From: Crotalaria pallida
Taxonomy: Eukaryota; Streptophyta; Magnoliopsida; Fabales; Fabaceae
Length of the DNA stretch: 64,000 bases
Direction: 5' to 3'
NCBI GenBank assembly: GCA_037953625.1
Contig: CM075653.1
Location: forward strand, 97,443,639 to 97,507,638
Part shown: positions 13,401 through 23,520 of the stretch, in pieces
How the letters are laid out: the number at the start of each line of letters is the position of its first letter
Position numbering within the stretch: the stretch's first letter is position 1
Program-made: the position numbers and the translations under genes
The notes under the pieces: model-generated
Database searches by the model: none
Told to the model about the DNA's origin: nothing
The model's input: the letters and a program-made list of their open reading frames with translations, nothing else

Positions 13401-13904
13401 CATGACACGGTGGTGGGACATCCAATCCATGCCAAGTATAATGTCCAACCGAGTCAACGACAAACAGATCAGATTCACTTTGAACTCTCGATCTAACACT
13501 CGAAGGGAACAATTTAGACACATTTGAGATGTGATCACAGAAGAATTTGTAGGGGTTGAAACAGAAAGCTTATAAGGCATTTCTACACAAGAAAGTCCTA
13601 GCTTCTTCATGCAATCAACAAAAATAAAGGAATGTGTTGCTCCACAATCAAATAAAACTCCACAGGAAATATCGTTGACAAAACATGTACCTCGGATGAG
13701 CTCATCTTCATCAGTCACTTCCTCACCATCCATGTTGTATACCTTGCCCTTCTGAAGTGGCTGGCTTGCTTCTGACTTCTGAACCTTGGCCACATTGACC
13801 TCTTTCTTTAGGGGGCTCTTGGGACAATTGGCAGCAAAGTGTCTCGGCTGACCACAATGAAAACAGAGTCCTTCCCTGCTGCGAGGATCTAGCCTCCAAC
13901 ACAC
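10416..13904 (-). CDS. Element T pol polyprotein: protease, RT, RNase H, integrase, chromodomain
   Basis: The 1162 residues counted from the first Met begin with a zinc knuckle (CFHCGQPRHFAANC, 14-27) that belongs to the gag C-terminus. The protease motif is DCGATHSF near 86, with Cys where DSGAT is usual. RT carries FIDD at 384-387. RNase H acidic residues sit near D533, E570, D595 and D638. The integrase has an HHCC zinc region (about 745-785) and D816, D877, E913. A GPYEIL motif follows near 1050, then a chromodomain at about 1110-1160 ending in EEATWELESK, which in chromoviruses directs integration to methylated heterochromatin. The frame is open from end to end and is the same as gag upstream, apart from one TAA. 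Confidence 0.95.
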   Translation of the reverse strand: MCWRLDPRSREGLCFHCGQPRHFAANCPKSPLKKEVNVAKVQKSEASQPLQKGKVYNMDGEEVTDEDELIRGTCFVNDISCGVLFDCGATHSFIFVDCMKKLGLSCVEMPYKLSVSTPTNSSVITSQMCLNCSLRVLDREFKVNLICLSLTRLDIILGMDWMSHHRVMIDCHQKAVIFSDSSLAIMEVDEVSDVSQIPIVGEFSEVFPAEIPGLPPKREVEFGIDLMPGSGPISKAPYRMAPPELEELKRQLEELLAKGFIRPSVSPWGAPILFVKKKDGSVRMCTDYRQLNAVTVKNKYPLPRIDDLLDQLRGAAVFSKIDLRSGYHQIRIREEDIPKTAFRTRYGHFEYVVMPFGLTNAPAIFMDYMNRIFRPYLDSFVIVFIDDILIYSKSPKEHEEHLRTVLQVLKDKHLYAKLSKCSFWLKEVHFLGHVIYERGVAVGPSKVEAVLKWERPKSITEIRSFLGLAGYYRRFIEGFSKLALPLTTLTRKGVPYVWSPECESSFQELKRRLTSSPVLILPDPTQSFMVYCDASKKGLGCVLMQQGQVIAYAFRQLRQHEKNYPTHDLELAAVVFALKIWRHYLYGSRFEVFSDHKSLRYLFDQKELNMRQRRWMEFLKDYDFSLQYHPGKANVVADALSRETLHVSNMMVKEMQLIQEFSDLNLNMQVKEKSVVLEMLQVTSELIGLIKERQADDEELQKLLEGASGNAEPDFVKGSDGIIRFRGRICVPMDFEVRRDILWEAHQTKMNFHPGATKMYQDLKKIYWWPKLKTDVADHVSHCLTCQKVKIEHQKPGGPLRSLDIPEWKWDDIAMDFVTGLPRTAAGCDAIWVVVDRLTKCAHFIPIRKNYTLEKLTQLYIRDIVKLHGVPISIVSDHDSRFMSRFWQSLQQALGTKLKFSTAYHPQTDGKSERTIQTLEDLLRACVLEQAGNWEQLLPLMEFTYNNSFHSSIGMAPFEALYGRKCRTPLCWFQIGENLLTGPDIVKETTEKITMIKNKMKTSQDRQKSYADRRRRPLDFDVGDHVFLRVSPVTGIGRSIKSKKLTPRFVGPYEILEKVGRVAYRIALPPHLARLHDVFHVSQLRKYIHDPAHVVTMDDLSLKENLTFEVLPVRIDDRQVKQLRGKEIVLVKVIWSRNNVEEATWELESKIRQSHPHLFEES

Positions 13905-13949
13905 TCCCTTGTGCCGCCTCCCACAATGCTGGCAAGCAGGAATAAAATC

Positions 13950-14810
13950 TTAAGGAACTGCTGGTTGGCTTGCTCCACCAGTCACCACAGCTTTTGACTT
14001 ATCATATGGCCCTGTCCTCTGCACCAGGCCCTTGCCTCTGTGGGGTCCCCCTGATCTCTGGGCTGCTCTGCTCCGATCTGCCTCCGCCTTCCTTTTGAGT
14101 CCTTTCTCATAAGTACTAGTCATATTGATGAGATGAGAGAGGTCAGCAATGTTTTGATACTCAAAAACAAGTCGGATATCTTCACGGAGACCGGACTCGA
14201 ACTTGATACACTTTGCTCTCTCCTCTGCATCTTTATAGCCACTGGAGTATCTGATTAGATCTTCAAATTGCGCCGCATACTCGCCGACGCTCATGCTCCC
14301 TTGTTCAAGCTTCAGAAACAACAGATCCTTTTCTCTCCTCACATCTTCCGGAAAATACTTTCCCAAGAAGCGGATCTTAAATAAATCCCATGCCACTGCT
14401 TGGCCAGCTGCTTCCAAACCTCTCCTATGATGATCCCACCAATGCTCGGCTTCTCCAGTCAACAAGAACTCAGCCAACCGAACTCTCTGATCGGCAGGTG
14501 GTTGCAAAGAACGAAGGATCTTTTCTACTTCTTGGAGCCAGAGTTGAGCTCCATCAGGATTACATCCGCCCTCAAACTTTGGTGGGTCATTCTTCCGAAA
14601 TCGGGCCATCCAGTCAATCTCGACCGGAGGTGGGGGAGGAGGTTGCAATGCCGCTGCTGCAGCTGCTGCTATATTTTGAGCTTGATTCTGCTGCAGATTT
14701 GCCAGATTCTCAGCTTGGTTCTGCTGAGCTTGGGCTTGATTTTGCTGCAACTGAACCAAAGTCTCGAGAATTGCAGTAATTCTATCATTATCGGCCCGTC
14801 TCCCTGCCAT
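13950..14810 (-). CDS. Element T gag (capsid part), ends at an in-frame TAA
   Basis: It starts MAGRRADND with a Gln/Asn/Ala-rich, possibly coiled N-terminus (about 20-60), a Pro run, then the retrotransposon Gag domain (about 80-230, with WWDHH and KYFPEDVRR motifs). The product would form virus-like particles. The stop (TAA, 13950-13952) comes before the zinc knuckles, which lie in the same frame just downstream, so the 286-residue product would lack its RNA-binding part. The ATG lies about 160 nt from the primer site. The stop is probably a recent nonsense change rather than the natural end of gag. Confidence 0.9.
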   Translation of the reverse strand: MAGRRADNDRITAILETLVQLQQNQAQAQQNQAENLANLQQNQAQNIAAAAAAALQPPPPPPVEIDWMARFRKNDPPKFEGGCNPDGAQLWLQEVEKILRSLQPPADQRVRLAEFLLTGEAEHWWDHHRRGLEAAGQAVAWDLFKIRFLGKYFPEDVRREKDLLFLKLEQGSMSVGEYAAQFEDLIRYSSGYKDAEERAKCIKFESGLREDIRLVFEYQNIADLSHLINMTSTYEKGLKRKAEADRSRAAQRSGGPHRGKGLVQRTGPYDKSKAVVTGGASQPAVP

Positions 14811-14972
14811 ACTGTTGAGTAATGGAGGGACAACCAGTTAATGATAAAACAATTAAACAAAACTACTAACATCTTATTACTTAACTTATACACTAAACTA
14901 TATACATGGGTTACTCGCTCGGTGAGTAACCAAAGGAGTAGTGAGTTTATACTCCAAAGGCCGAGGGAAACT

Positions 14973-14984
14973 GCTCTGATACCA
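14973..14984 (-). other. Primer binding site of element T, initiator tRNA-Met
   Basis: On the minus strand this reads TGGTATCAGAGC, a full 12-nt match to the initiator tRNA-Met primer complement, 3 nt from the LTR at 14988. Confidence 0.9.
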
Positions 14985-14987
14985 TAA

Positions 14988-17403
14988 TGTAACACGCTAT
15001 AATTATTTACCCTTGAATACCCCATAATATCAAAATAGTAACTTAAAAATTTCCTTTTTAAAACAATTTTATTTCTAAAATCTCTGTCAAATCGGACAGA
15101 GTTTCCTTTGTTTATTGAATAAACCAAAATCTTATTTTCTGAAACCTGTGCAATTCAAATATATAAATATGTATTCATTTCATTCAGAGCCAACAGGGCT
15201 AGACATCAATAGTGTCATAACAATCCACATCACAACATACTTACATCAGAGATAGCAGCAAAATAATAAGTTGTGAAACTACATAAGTTTTTCCCAAAAT
15301 AATGCACTTCCTTTTCCAAGGGAGGTGTCCTGGATAACCCACAAAATAGTACTTTAAGTTTCATATACATATTCCTATACAACCAGGACTATATCAAACA
15401 AACCCCTAATCTCCCATAACTACTCTCCCGGTAAGGGAGAGTGCACCTGCTCGGCCGGAGGTTGTGCAAGCTCAATCTCATTACCTGTAAAATGTAGCAA
15501 GAGGGTGAGCATTACACATGAAGTAGGAAGCAGTTTCTAATTAGACATAATAACCCACCAAGTCACGCACACTTAACCATTTAGCAAATAGAGATTCCTC
15601 TAATCATTCCAAAACATAATCATGCATGTTGACATTTTCATTAATCTTCCTTTGGCATCATACCCTTATTTTTTTCGATAGTCCTTACATCAATCATTTA
15701 TTCATTTTCATATATGTGTACCACTAGGAATTGGTTGCTCCTGCTAGGGCATTTGTACACCCATTAGGGACTTAGGCACCCATCAGGACTATCACCCACT
15801 AGGCTTCACCCGTTAGGACTAGTACATAAGGTCTTATATTCATACATTAGTCTTTTCCACATTTACCATTTTTTTAATTTTTCTTTGAATTGGTCAATTG
15901 GGTACATTGACTCCTAACGGGGAATTTGCACCTAATGGGGCATTTTAGCCTGATGGGGCATTTGGCCCTAATGGGGCATTTGTACACCTAGCAGGAACAC
16001 CTAGTGTCCCAATGTCCCAATGATCAATTCAACCATTCATTCCGGAATAATTCATTAGCCTTTTACTTTTCCACATTTAACCTTAAATCATTTTTCAATT
16101 AAACATGGCAACCAAAAATATACTCCACAAAATGCATATAATTCATTTAGCCATCTACATCAAATAATACCCATAAGGGTTCAACCAATTATAACAATTA
16201 ATCATCCTCCAACACAAGTCTATCAATAATTCCTCACACTTTTACAATTATATCAACTTTGACACTTAGGGTTCATACATGTCATAATCATAATCATTTA
16301 GTTATTCACTAATTCCTAATGTTCCTATCCTAAATTTAAACACATAACCTAAACACATCACTATGCACTTACTAGAATCTAGTCCCTAAAACAAGGTAAT
16401 ACACACCCCCTTACCTTAAATCAAGGAGAGAGTGAAATGAACCTTAGCCCAAAAGCTAGCCTCAACCCTAAGTCCTTTGTGCCACACAAAGAGCTTCCAA
16501 GAAAGGTGAGTGGAGGAAAATGAAACTTGATCTCCCTTAAATCATGAAACAAAGGAGAACATAAGAACATGGAACCCAAGGGAGTGGGGTTCGAAATTAT
16601 GAGAGGAACGAGAGAGAAAAAATCATATGGAGCACAAAGAGAGTAAAAGGAGGAGTAAGATTTACCTAAGAAATTTGCTTATGGCTTGATGAGCTTGCAA
16701 AGAAGAAGAAACACCTTGGACCTTAGTGGATGGGAGTAGAACTCGTGGGGGAGGAGTGAAAGAAGAGAGGGAGTAAACTTTGTTGATGGAAGAATGAATG
16801 AGAAATGGGAAAGAGTTTTGTTTTATTATTTATGAAGGGAGGAAACATGTGGTCCTAATTTAAAGAGGAAGGGAAAGATTCCCTTTGTGTGGTTGAGAAG
16901 CCACACGTGTAACACCTTTTCTTTATATTTTTTTTTTTTGTTCAGACTCAACTAGTAATCGATTACCCTGGCCAGGTAATCGATTATCGCTTCAATGCAA
17001 CATTTTTGTGACTTCCAACCTGAGGCCTTGTAATCGATTAATGGCCATAAAATAATCGATTACAATTTGATGCAACAAATTTGGTATTTTCAACAGAGGC
17101 TCAGTAATCGATTACTTGTCCAGGAGTAATCGATTACCCTTCAATGCAACATTTTTGTGCATTGATGGCGGAGAGCTTGTAATCGATTAACTCACAACAA
17201 TAATCAATTATTTTGCTGCTTTTTCATCTTTTCAGAATTTCTAACTCTAAAACCTTTTCCTTATATCTCGTACCCATTTGGTCATGATTTCTATACAAAA
17301 CCCTAGATCTTAACTATCTAATACTCATAAATTCATCACCAACTAATACAATAACTTTAGTTAATTCATTTTATCTTAAGCTTTCTAAATTGAGGATGTT
17401 ACA
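14988..17403 (-). repeat. 5' LTR of element T (2416 bp)
   Basis: This LTR adjoins the primer site. It holds the same minisatellite cluster (about 15740-16000), leader and palindrome array (about 16955-17214) as the 3' copy. Differences from the 3' copy are scattered single bases and a longer T run near 16930. Confidence 0.95.
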
Positions 17404-17408
17404 AGTGG

Positions 17409-20330
17409 TTCTGAGTCAGTAGTATAGTGGCAATTGTTTGTGTTGTGTGGCCACTTATACGAAGAAGACAAAGACCACATGTTGTTGTGTGATGAATGTG
17501 TATGTGATGATATGAAATAGCATGTTTATATTCACTTGAGTAACTATGCATGATGATATTTTAAATTGTTGAAATTGAGATACTGCTAATAAATTGGTAA
17601 TAGTGATAAAAGAGATTAGAAGTAAAAGACATACAGAAAAGATGTAACCCCCCTGTTTGGCTTAAGTCCTTATGGAATAAGGCAGCCCTGATAAGACATT
17701 AAGAAAGGAGATGATGATAAGAGAAATAAGAATGATTGGAAAGGAGATAAAGAGATGAGTTTGGGAAAAGATTTAATGATAACGATGTGAATGAGCCAGA
17801 GCTGGGAAGGAATGTTGATGGTGTATTAAAAATGAAATGTGATGAGAGTGGAGCTTGGTTCTTTGTTGTTGTTTTTTTGGACTGAGACTTGTGTTGAGTT
17901 GAGCTTGCTCCTCCACTAGTGCTCACGAAAATGAGATTTTTTGAAAAGGGTTTGTGAAGTGAAATTTTTTAAAAGGATTTACGAAATGAAATTTTTGAAA
18001 AGAATTTACCAACTGAAATTTTTGAGGAAGATTTACGCAATGAAATTTTTGAAAAGGACTTACGAAAATGAAATTTTTGAAAAGGGCTTACGAAATAAAA
18101 TTTTTGAAAAGAATTTACGAAATGAAATTTTTTTTTTAAAAAAAGGGTTTACGAAATAGAATTTTTGAAAATGATTTGCGAAAAGAGATTTTTGAAAAAG
18201 ATTTATGAAAATGAGGTTTTCGAAAAGGGTTACGAAATGAAATTTTTGGAAAGGGTTTATGAAATGAGATTTTGGTGAAAGTTTATGAAAAGAGATTTTG
18301 AGAAAGTATATGAAAGGTTATTTTGAGAAAAGATTGTGAAATGAAATTGTTGGGAAACTTTGTGAAAAGTGTGTGTGATGAGATTTTGTGGAAAGTATGT
18401 GAAATCAGATTTTGAGAAAGATTGTGTGATAAGATGCAGTTGTGGATGTGAGCCCAGCTCTATGCTATATTGAGAAAAGAAAGGAAAAGTGATGCAAAAG
18501 ATAGCGGTCGGGACTCATTGAAGGGATGCACGAAGGATGGGCCGACCTTAGGATTAATTAAAAAGATAAAAGACTTTAAAAGACATTAACAGCGCGAACG
18601 CGGTGAGCTATGAGAGTGATATCGAAGTAGTGGAGAGGAAGGAACCATGAGTATCTGCGGATACTCAGGTGGAGATTGCATTAGGGGAGGACAATGATGG
18701 TGAAACGTCAAGAAGTCTAGAGTACTTTCTAGGCAGAACGAACTCCACATGTGGCATACGAACGTGGTAGGGACTGGGTCCAATGCCGTGGCAAGTTCTG
18801 CGCGATCAACTAGAATTAGTACTGTCCCCCTAGATTGCAAATCTTGAGCAGTGAAAGGGACTGGAGTGGGGCATCTTGATTGCCATTGTACCCGAGTTTT
18901 CTACAGTGTGCCTTGATTATATACATATGAATTGAAATGATATGAATTGATTTGAGACTGTACCCGAGTTTTCTACAGTTCTCCTGGCTTGGAGCCAATT
19001 GATTATGAGACAGCTGTCGTGCCCGCACGGTAAATGTCCTGTACTCCTGTTTGCTTCCGACTAGGTTGGATGGATGACCGAGGAGATGTAGACTTGAGAC
19101 GTGAGTGCTAACTGCGAAAGAACGCGTACCTCGATGATACTTTAATTCCCCCAATCATCGATGGTTATAATTCAATAAGACTTGATAAGAAAAGATTTAT
19201 AATTAAGAAAAGCAATGCCTATGAAGTATTGATGATGAGAATGTAAAGTGTGGAAAAAGAAATGAAACCCCATGAAGAGGAAAGGAAGGAAGTGAAGGAT
19301 TGGAAATTGAGAATGAGAAAGGAGTTGAGGAATAAAGAATGTTATTCTGAGAAATGATAATAATATTGGGCAAGATAATGTGAATTAAGATAGCGATAAT
19401 AATTTTGATGCTGAAAATATGCTTGAGTTCTGTGTTGTGTATATTGCTTGTTTTGTTTGTGCTGTATTGATATCTCGCCTGCCGTAAACCCACACCATCG
19501 ACGATTTGTCGTTCGGATCGCTTACTCTCTCCTGTTCATTGGCATATCGGTGCTGCTGGTATCTCAACGGGCAGATGGAGTATCGCATGGAGATCGCTAC
19601 TTGGACTAGGTATGGATGTGGTTGGAAGCGCACACCACATGGTTGGGTATGGATCGGCTACACCCAGATCGTGATTCCAAACTCGGAGCATCAACTGAGT
19701 GGAGCCAACATAGGGCCGCACTTGGGACAAGTCACTGTTCGAGGTTATAGGAATTACGAAGAGAAGAAGCGATATGAAACTCAGAGGAACTCTGCTGCTC
19801 GAGCTGAAAAGGAATCGGTGCCAAAGGATAGTGAACAAGCAATGACAGAGATGGCTTCATCTTCGGTAACTAAGAAGGGATGCAAGAAGAAGTGGAAGCT
19901 TCACCCGATTGTCTTCAACAGGAAGGTTTAGAGATAGGGTAATTAGTTTAAGTCTGTTGTGAGTGTTTTGAGTCATGGATTACCTTAGCAAAGTATCACT
20001 CCTGTAATTATGCCCTACTTTTATTTTGTGAACTGACAGAACTTTTGTTTTAAAAAGAATATTGATTATGTTTAGCTATGTATGGATATTGGTTGTCCAT
20101 ATTTTGTAAAGAAGTTGTAGAAGAAATGTGATGGAGCTAAATGGAATTATTTTGAAAGACTTGGAAGTTTAGGTAAGGAATGTTTTAGTAACAACTCGGT
20201 TTTCAAGTAAGGATGTTAAAATATACCAATGGTTTTCCAATAACGTTTTTAAAAAAAGAATTTGCCTCATTTTTAGCAACTTATTAAATAAATGATGATT
20301 ATTTTGAGTTATGAAAATCGGGCTGTTACA
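17409..20330 (+). repeat. 3' LTR of element A, right part
   Basis: It continues 7967 after removal of T and one AGTGG. The stretch 17409-17890 is LTR sequence missing from the 5' LTR but present, diverged, in reverse at 61750-62240. The 27-bp repeat array is at 17930-18450 and the conserved ORF at 19575-19931. It ends GGGCTGTTACA at 20330, next to Athila gag sequence. Confidence 0.8.
19575..19931 (+). CDS. LTR-encoded ORF of family A, second copy (118 aa)
   Basis: This is the same length and frame as the ORF at 2763-3119, with only a few substitutions (for example Pro to Ser, Arg to Cys) and no break. The upstream GGGCAG acceptor-like sequence is kept. No known domain is recognised; the lysine-rich C-terminus (KKGCKKKW) persists. 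Confidence 0.45.
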   Translation: MEYRMEIATWTRYGCGWKRTPHGWVWIGYTQIVIPNSEHQLSGANIGPHLGQVTVRGYRNYEEKKRYETQRNSAARAEKESVPKDSEQAMTEMASSSVTKKGCKKKWKLHPIVFNRKV

Positions 20331-21969
20331 GTGGAAGGTTGGATTTGATGATGTTGCTGCACTTCTTAGCTATCGGGAATGTATCCTCAGTGAGCATCCA
20401 CTTCTTCTTTGTCAGAAACTCCTTCATGAATCTCACGTAAAGAGGCATTTGTGCAAGATCCTCTGCAAACGGGATGTTGATCTGCACCTTCCGTAGCATC
20501 TCCAAGAATTTGGAGAATTTCTTTTGGTCTTCCTATTTCTTCAACCTCTGAGGATAAGGAATCCTCAGAGGTAGTGCTAGTTTAGGTGTGCCTTGCTCTT
20601 TCTCCTTATCCGCAGGTGGACCCTGCGTCTGTTGCATTGCAGTTGAGCCTCGTCCACTTGGTTGCTTTGGCCCTTCCTTCTTCTTCTCAGGCTCAGTTGC
20701 ATCACCCTTCTTCTGTGGCTCCTCATACGACTTGCCACATCGAAGGGTGACCGCCATGCACCTCTCCTTGGTGTAGGTTGTGACCTCTGATATCTGATTG
20801 TTTATTTGAGCCACTTGCACCTCCAAGTTGTGAATGTTGACTTGCTAATTGGCGAAATTTGCCCTGGCTTCTGTCATGAAGGTATTGGTTGTGGTAGCCA
20901 TTGCTTCAAGTGCCTTCTCCCAGCCCTGCTTTTGTGGCGATGGTGGATTGGGTGCTGGGCTGTACCATGAGGTGTGAGACTGACTGATTTGCCCCGGATT
21001 GTGGATATTGGAGTACATGTTATTTTTAGGTACTCCACCACCCACAAAATTAGCTTGCTTCTCAATGGTGGCTGGACCCCTACTGACTTCGAAAGCACAA
21101 TCACCATTCCGGTGATTTCCCCCACAAAAGTCACACTTCATAGCGTTGGATGCAACTGACATACTGATCTGGCTCATCTGCTTCATTAATGCAGCAATCT
21201 GCTGCTGCATCTGCTTGTTTTGCTCGATTAAGATCTGGGCTTGACTAGAGTCCAGATCATAACTCTTCAGGACACTTTGATCCACCTGGGTCCTTAGTCC
21301 CTAACTGCTGCTGAATGCCATGTTTGCAATAACTTCCTTGGCCTCTTCAACAGTCTTCTTCATCAGCGATCCACCAGCTGTTGCATCAATCATTCTTTGA
21401 TTGAATCGGTTGAGTCCATTATAGAACGATTGAATCTGCTGCTAGTCTTGCATATATGTTGGGCACTTCCTCAGTAGCTGGTTGTAGCGCTGCCAAGCTT
21501 CATGCAACGGCTCGTCATCCTCTTGCATGAATGAGTGAACATCCTGCCTCAGCTTCGCTTGTTTCCCAGCAGGAAGGAACTTATCCATGAATTTGGACAC
21601 AAGTATTTTCCATCTGGAAAGACACCCTGGTGCTTGGTTGTTCACCCACGTTAGCACCTCGCCCCTCAGTGAGAGAGGGAACATCCTCATTCTGATGGCC
21701 TCCTCCGTAGCACCCTTGATCTTGAAAAATTCGAGCATACCCAGAAAGTTGGCGACATGATCCCTGGGGTCTTGATGTGGCGCACCACTGAACTGATCCT
21801 GCATGATGAGGTGGATGTACTGCGGATCAATCACGACTGCAGTTGCAGTGATGGCTGGCCGGACTATGCTGGAAGCAAGGAAGTCCGGGTCAACTGTTGC
21901 ATACTCCGCCAAAGTTTTCCGGGAAGGAGGAGGTTGAGAGGATCCGTGAGACCCTCCTCCTTCAACCAT
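20331..21969 (-). pseudogene. Athila-type Ty3/gypsy gag, broken by four in-frame TAG codons
   Basis: One reading frame runs from Met at 21969 to the junction with element A. The N-terminal part carries Athila-like gag motifs (QFSGAPHQDPRDHVANFL, RMRMFPLSLRGEVLTW). A zinc knuckle (CDFCGGNHRNGDC) lies near 21120. The C-terminal part has the LPLRIPYPQRLKK and QINIPFAEDLAQMP motifs typical of Athila before the protease. TAG stops occupy 21442-21444, 21301-21303, 20845-20847 and 20533-20535, all in the same frame. Protease and everything downstream is missing because element A inserted at 20330; the remainder lies left of the window. Confidence 0.88.
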
Positions 21970-22159
21970 CTTCTAAGTTTGTTCCTCCCCTCTTGTGCTA
22001 GTTTCTTCTTCCTCTTTGCACTCAAATAGATAATGCTACATGTAGAGCACAAAAACAACAAAAAGATTACACAACACCAGTCGAGACAAGAACACTAAAA
22101 AAATAAATTTCACCTAAAACTACTACTTAGTACCGAAAACTAATTGAAACGAATTTCAA
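21970..22159 (-). other. Athila leader between primer site and gag
   Basis: This short untranslated stretch lies upstream of the gag Met. No other feature is visible. Confidence 0.6.
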
Positions 22160-22177
22160 TCCCCGGCAACGGCGCCA
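22160..22177 (-). other. Primer binding site, tRNA-Asp type (Athila)
   Basis: On the minus strand this reads TGGCGCCGTTGCCGGGGA, the complement of the tRNA-Asp 3' end used by many Athila elements. It differs from the iMet primer site of all the other elements in the window. Confidence 0.85.
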
Positions 22178-22183
22178 AAAACT

Positions 22184-23520
22184 TGTTAACTCACCAGCCA
22201 GTGTACCGGATCGACAAGTAATATAATCGGAAGACCAAGTATCGTCCCACAGGGATTGCAAATTGTTCAATTAATTTCCACCAAAGAATAGTTAAAAGCG
22301 AAATCTATAGGTTTGTACTTAATTAATTAAGGTTAAATTAAAATAAAATAAAAACATAAATTAAATAAAACTTTTGAGCAATTTGAGAAAACGAGTTAGG
22401 AACATGGTTTCATTGTAGGCGTTGTTTATTAATCATGAATCTTTGTTTCTCCCTAAATCAAGAACAAATTCCATCATTGATAACTATTAGATCCTTCTTA
22501 TAATTACCATTCCTAATGTAGTGATTACTAGATTTCTCATATGCAATCACTGTTTATTATTCAATTTAATAACCCTTAATCCCTTAAGTGATTAAACCAT
22601 TGAATAACCATTAATTAATAACAGTGAAATTTAACAAGTTATATAATTAGCGAAAAGTATTCCTACAAGTTGAATAACTATATTGTTTGATTGAAAGGCC
22701 TATTCTAAATCCTAATCTCGCAATTTCATATTTAGAATTCAAAAACATAGATTAGCTACTTCTATGCATAACAGTGAAAATACAATCAAACACTTGATTT
22801 AGAAACGGAAAAACATCAATTCTTAATAGCAATAAACTAATCCATACAAATCCACCAATTCCTAACACGAGGGTTTTAGTTACACATTATGAAAATAAAA
22901 ACAAAAGCAATAGAAGAATACATGATTACCATGGAAAAACCTTGGATCCTCCAATCCTTGATCTTCTCCTCTTCTAAAACTCTCCAAAATTATGTAATCT
23001 CCCTCTCTAAAAGCCCTCTAAAAGCTGCCTAACCTAATTCTAAAACCTATATTTAAAAGCCAAATCAAAACCTAAAAGAATCCCCCAAAAACGAATCAGA
23101 AATTGGCCCAACAGGGCCTGGACGAGGATGGCGCGCCTGGGCGTCCTAGGCTCCACGCCTGGGCGCGCCAAACCTGATGTTGGTGTTGTAACATGGTGCG
23201 TGCGCCTGAGCACCCCAGCCTGGGCGCCTGGGCACCCCAGCCTGGGCGCCTGGGCGTGTGGCACCTGGTCCGACTCCGTTTCGCTCCGTTCTTGCGCCAT
23301 TTTCAAGGTCTTTTCGTCCTCTTTCAGGCTCCATATTTATTTTCTTCAATTAAGCTCCAAAAGTACCTGAAACATACCCAAAATGGATCAAAACTTTCAA
23401 AGGATTCTAAATTACCTAACGTCCTAAAAACTATACAAAAAGTCCTAAATTTGTAAGAGAAACAAGCCAAATCCTTAGTAAAAGAGAGTCTATCATGCTC
23501 AAAACATCATATGTTGGACC
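22184..23520 (-). repeat. LTR of the Athila-type element, outer edge approximate
   Basis: It begins TGTTAACTCACC on the plus strand, 6 nt from the primer site. It runs through AT-rich sequence and a GC-rich block of short repeats (23205-23260). The far end could not be fixed; a CA near 23510 is possible. No coding region is supported. Confidence 0.6.
23205..23260. repeat. GC-rich tandem repeat in the Athila LTR
   Basis: CACCCCAGCCTGGGCGCCTG occurs twice in tandem with flanking partial units. It stands out in base composition from the AT-rich surroundings. Confidence 0.7.

Larger units (their letters stand above)
7968..17403 (-). mobile_element. Element T: complete Ty3/gypsy chromovirus (Tekay/Del type)
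   Basis: LTRs 7968-10379 and 14988-17403 flank a gag-pol body on the minus strand. The 5-bp duplication AGTGG lies at 7963-7967 and 17404-17408. The element ends are TG and CA, the primer site is iMet and the polypurine tract is intact. The LTRs differ at about 40 positions by eye (about 1.7 percent), so insertion is recent. The empty site is seen in reverse near 62220-62245, where the flanks are joined. Long LTRs, the iMet primer and a C-terminal chromodomain indicate the Tekay clade. Confidence 0.95.
1..20330 (+). mobile_element. Element A: non-autonomous, large-LTR (LARD-like) retrotransposon, split by element T
   Basis: The order is partial 5' LTR (1-3520), primer site (3524-3535), short internal region (3521-4803), polypurine tract (4791-4803) and 3' LTR (4804-7967 plus 17409-20330). 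The right parts of the two LTRs (about 1082-3520 and 17893-20330) match at roughly 98 percent by eye, and both end in GGGCTGTTACA. The internal region carries no gag, protease, RT or integrase that I can recognise, so movement must have used enzymes from another element. The iMet primer site fits a Ty3/gypsy chromovirus as helper. The left flank lies outside the window, so the target duplication (GTGGA would be the right copy) cannot be confirmed. Confidence 0.75.

Noticed and set aside
17640..17660. TGTAACCCCCCTG as a new LTR start
   Set aside because: The sequence on both sides aligns continuously with reverse A3 (61750-62240); there is no duplication or polypurine tract.
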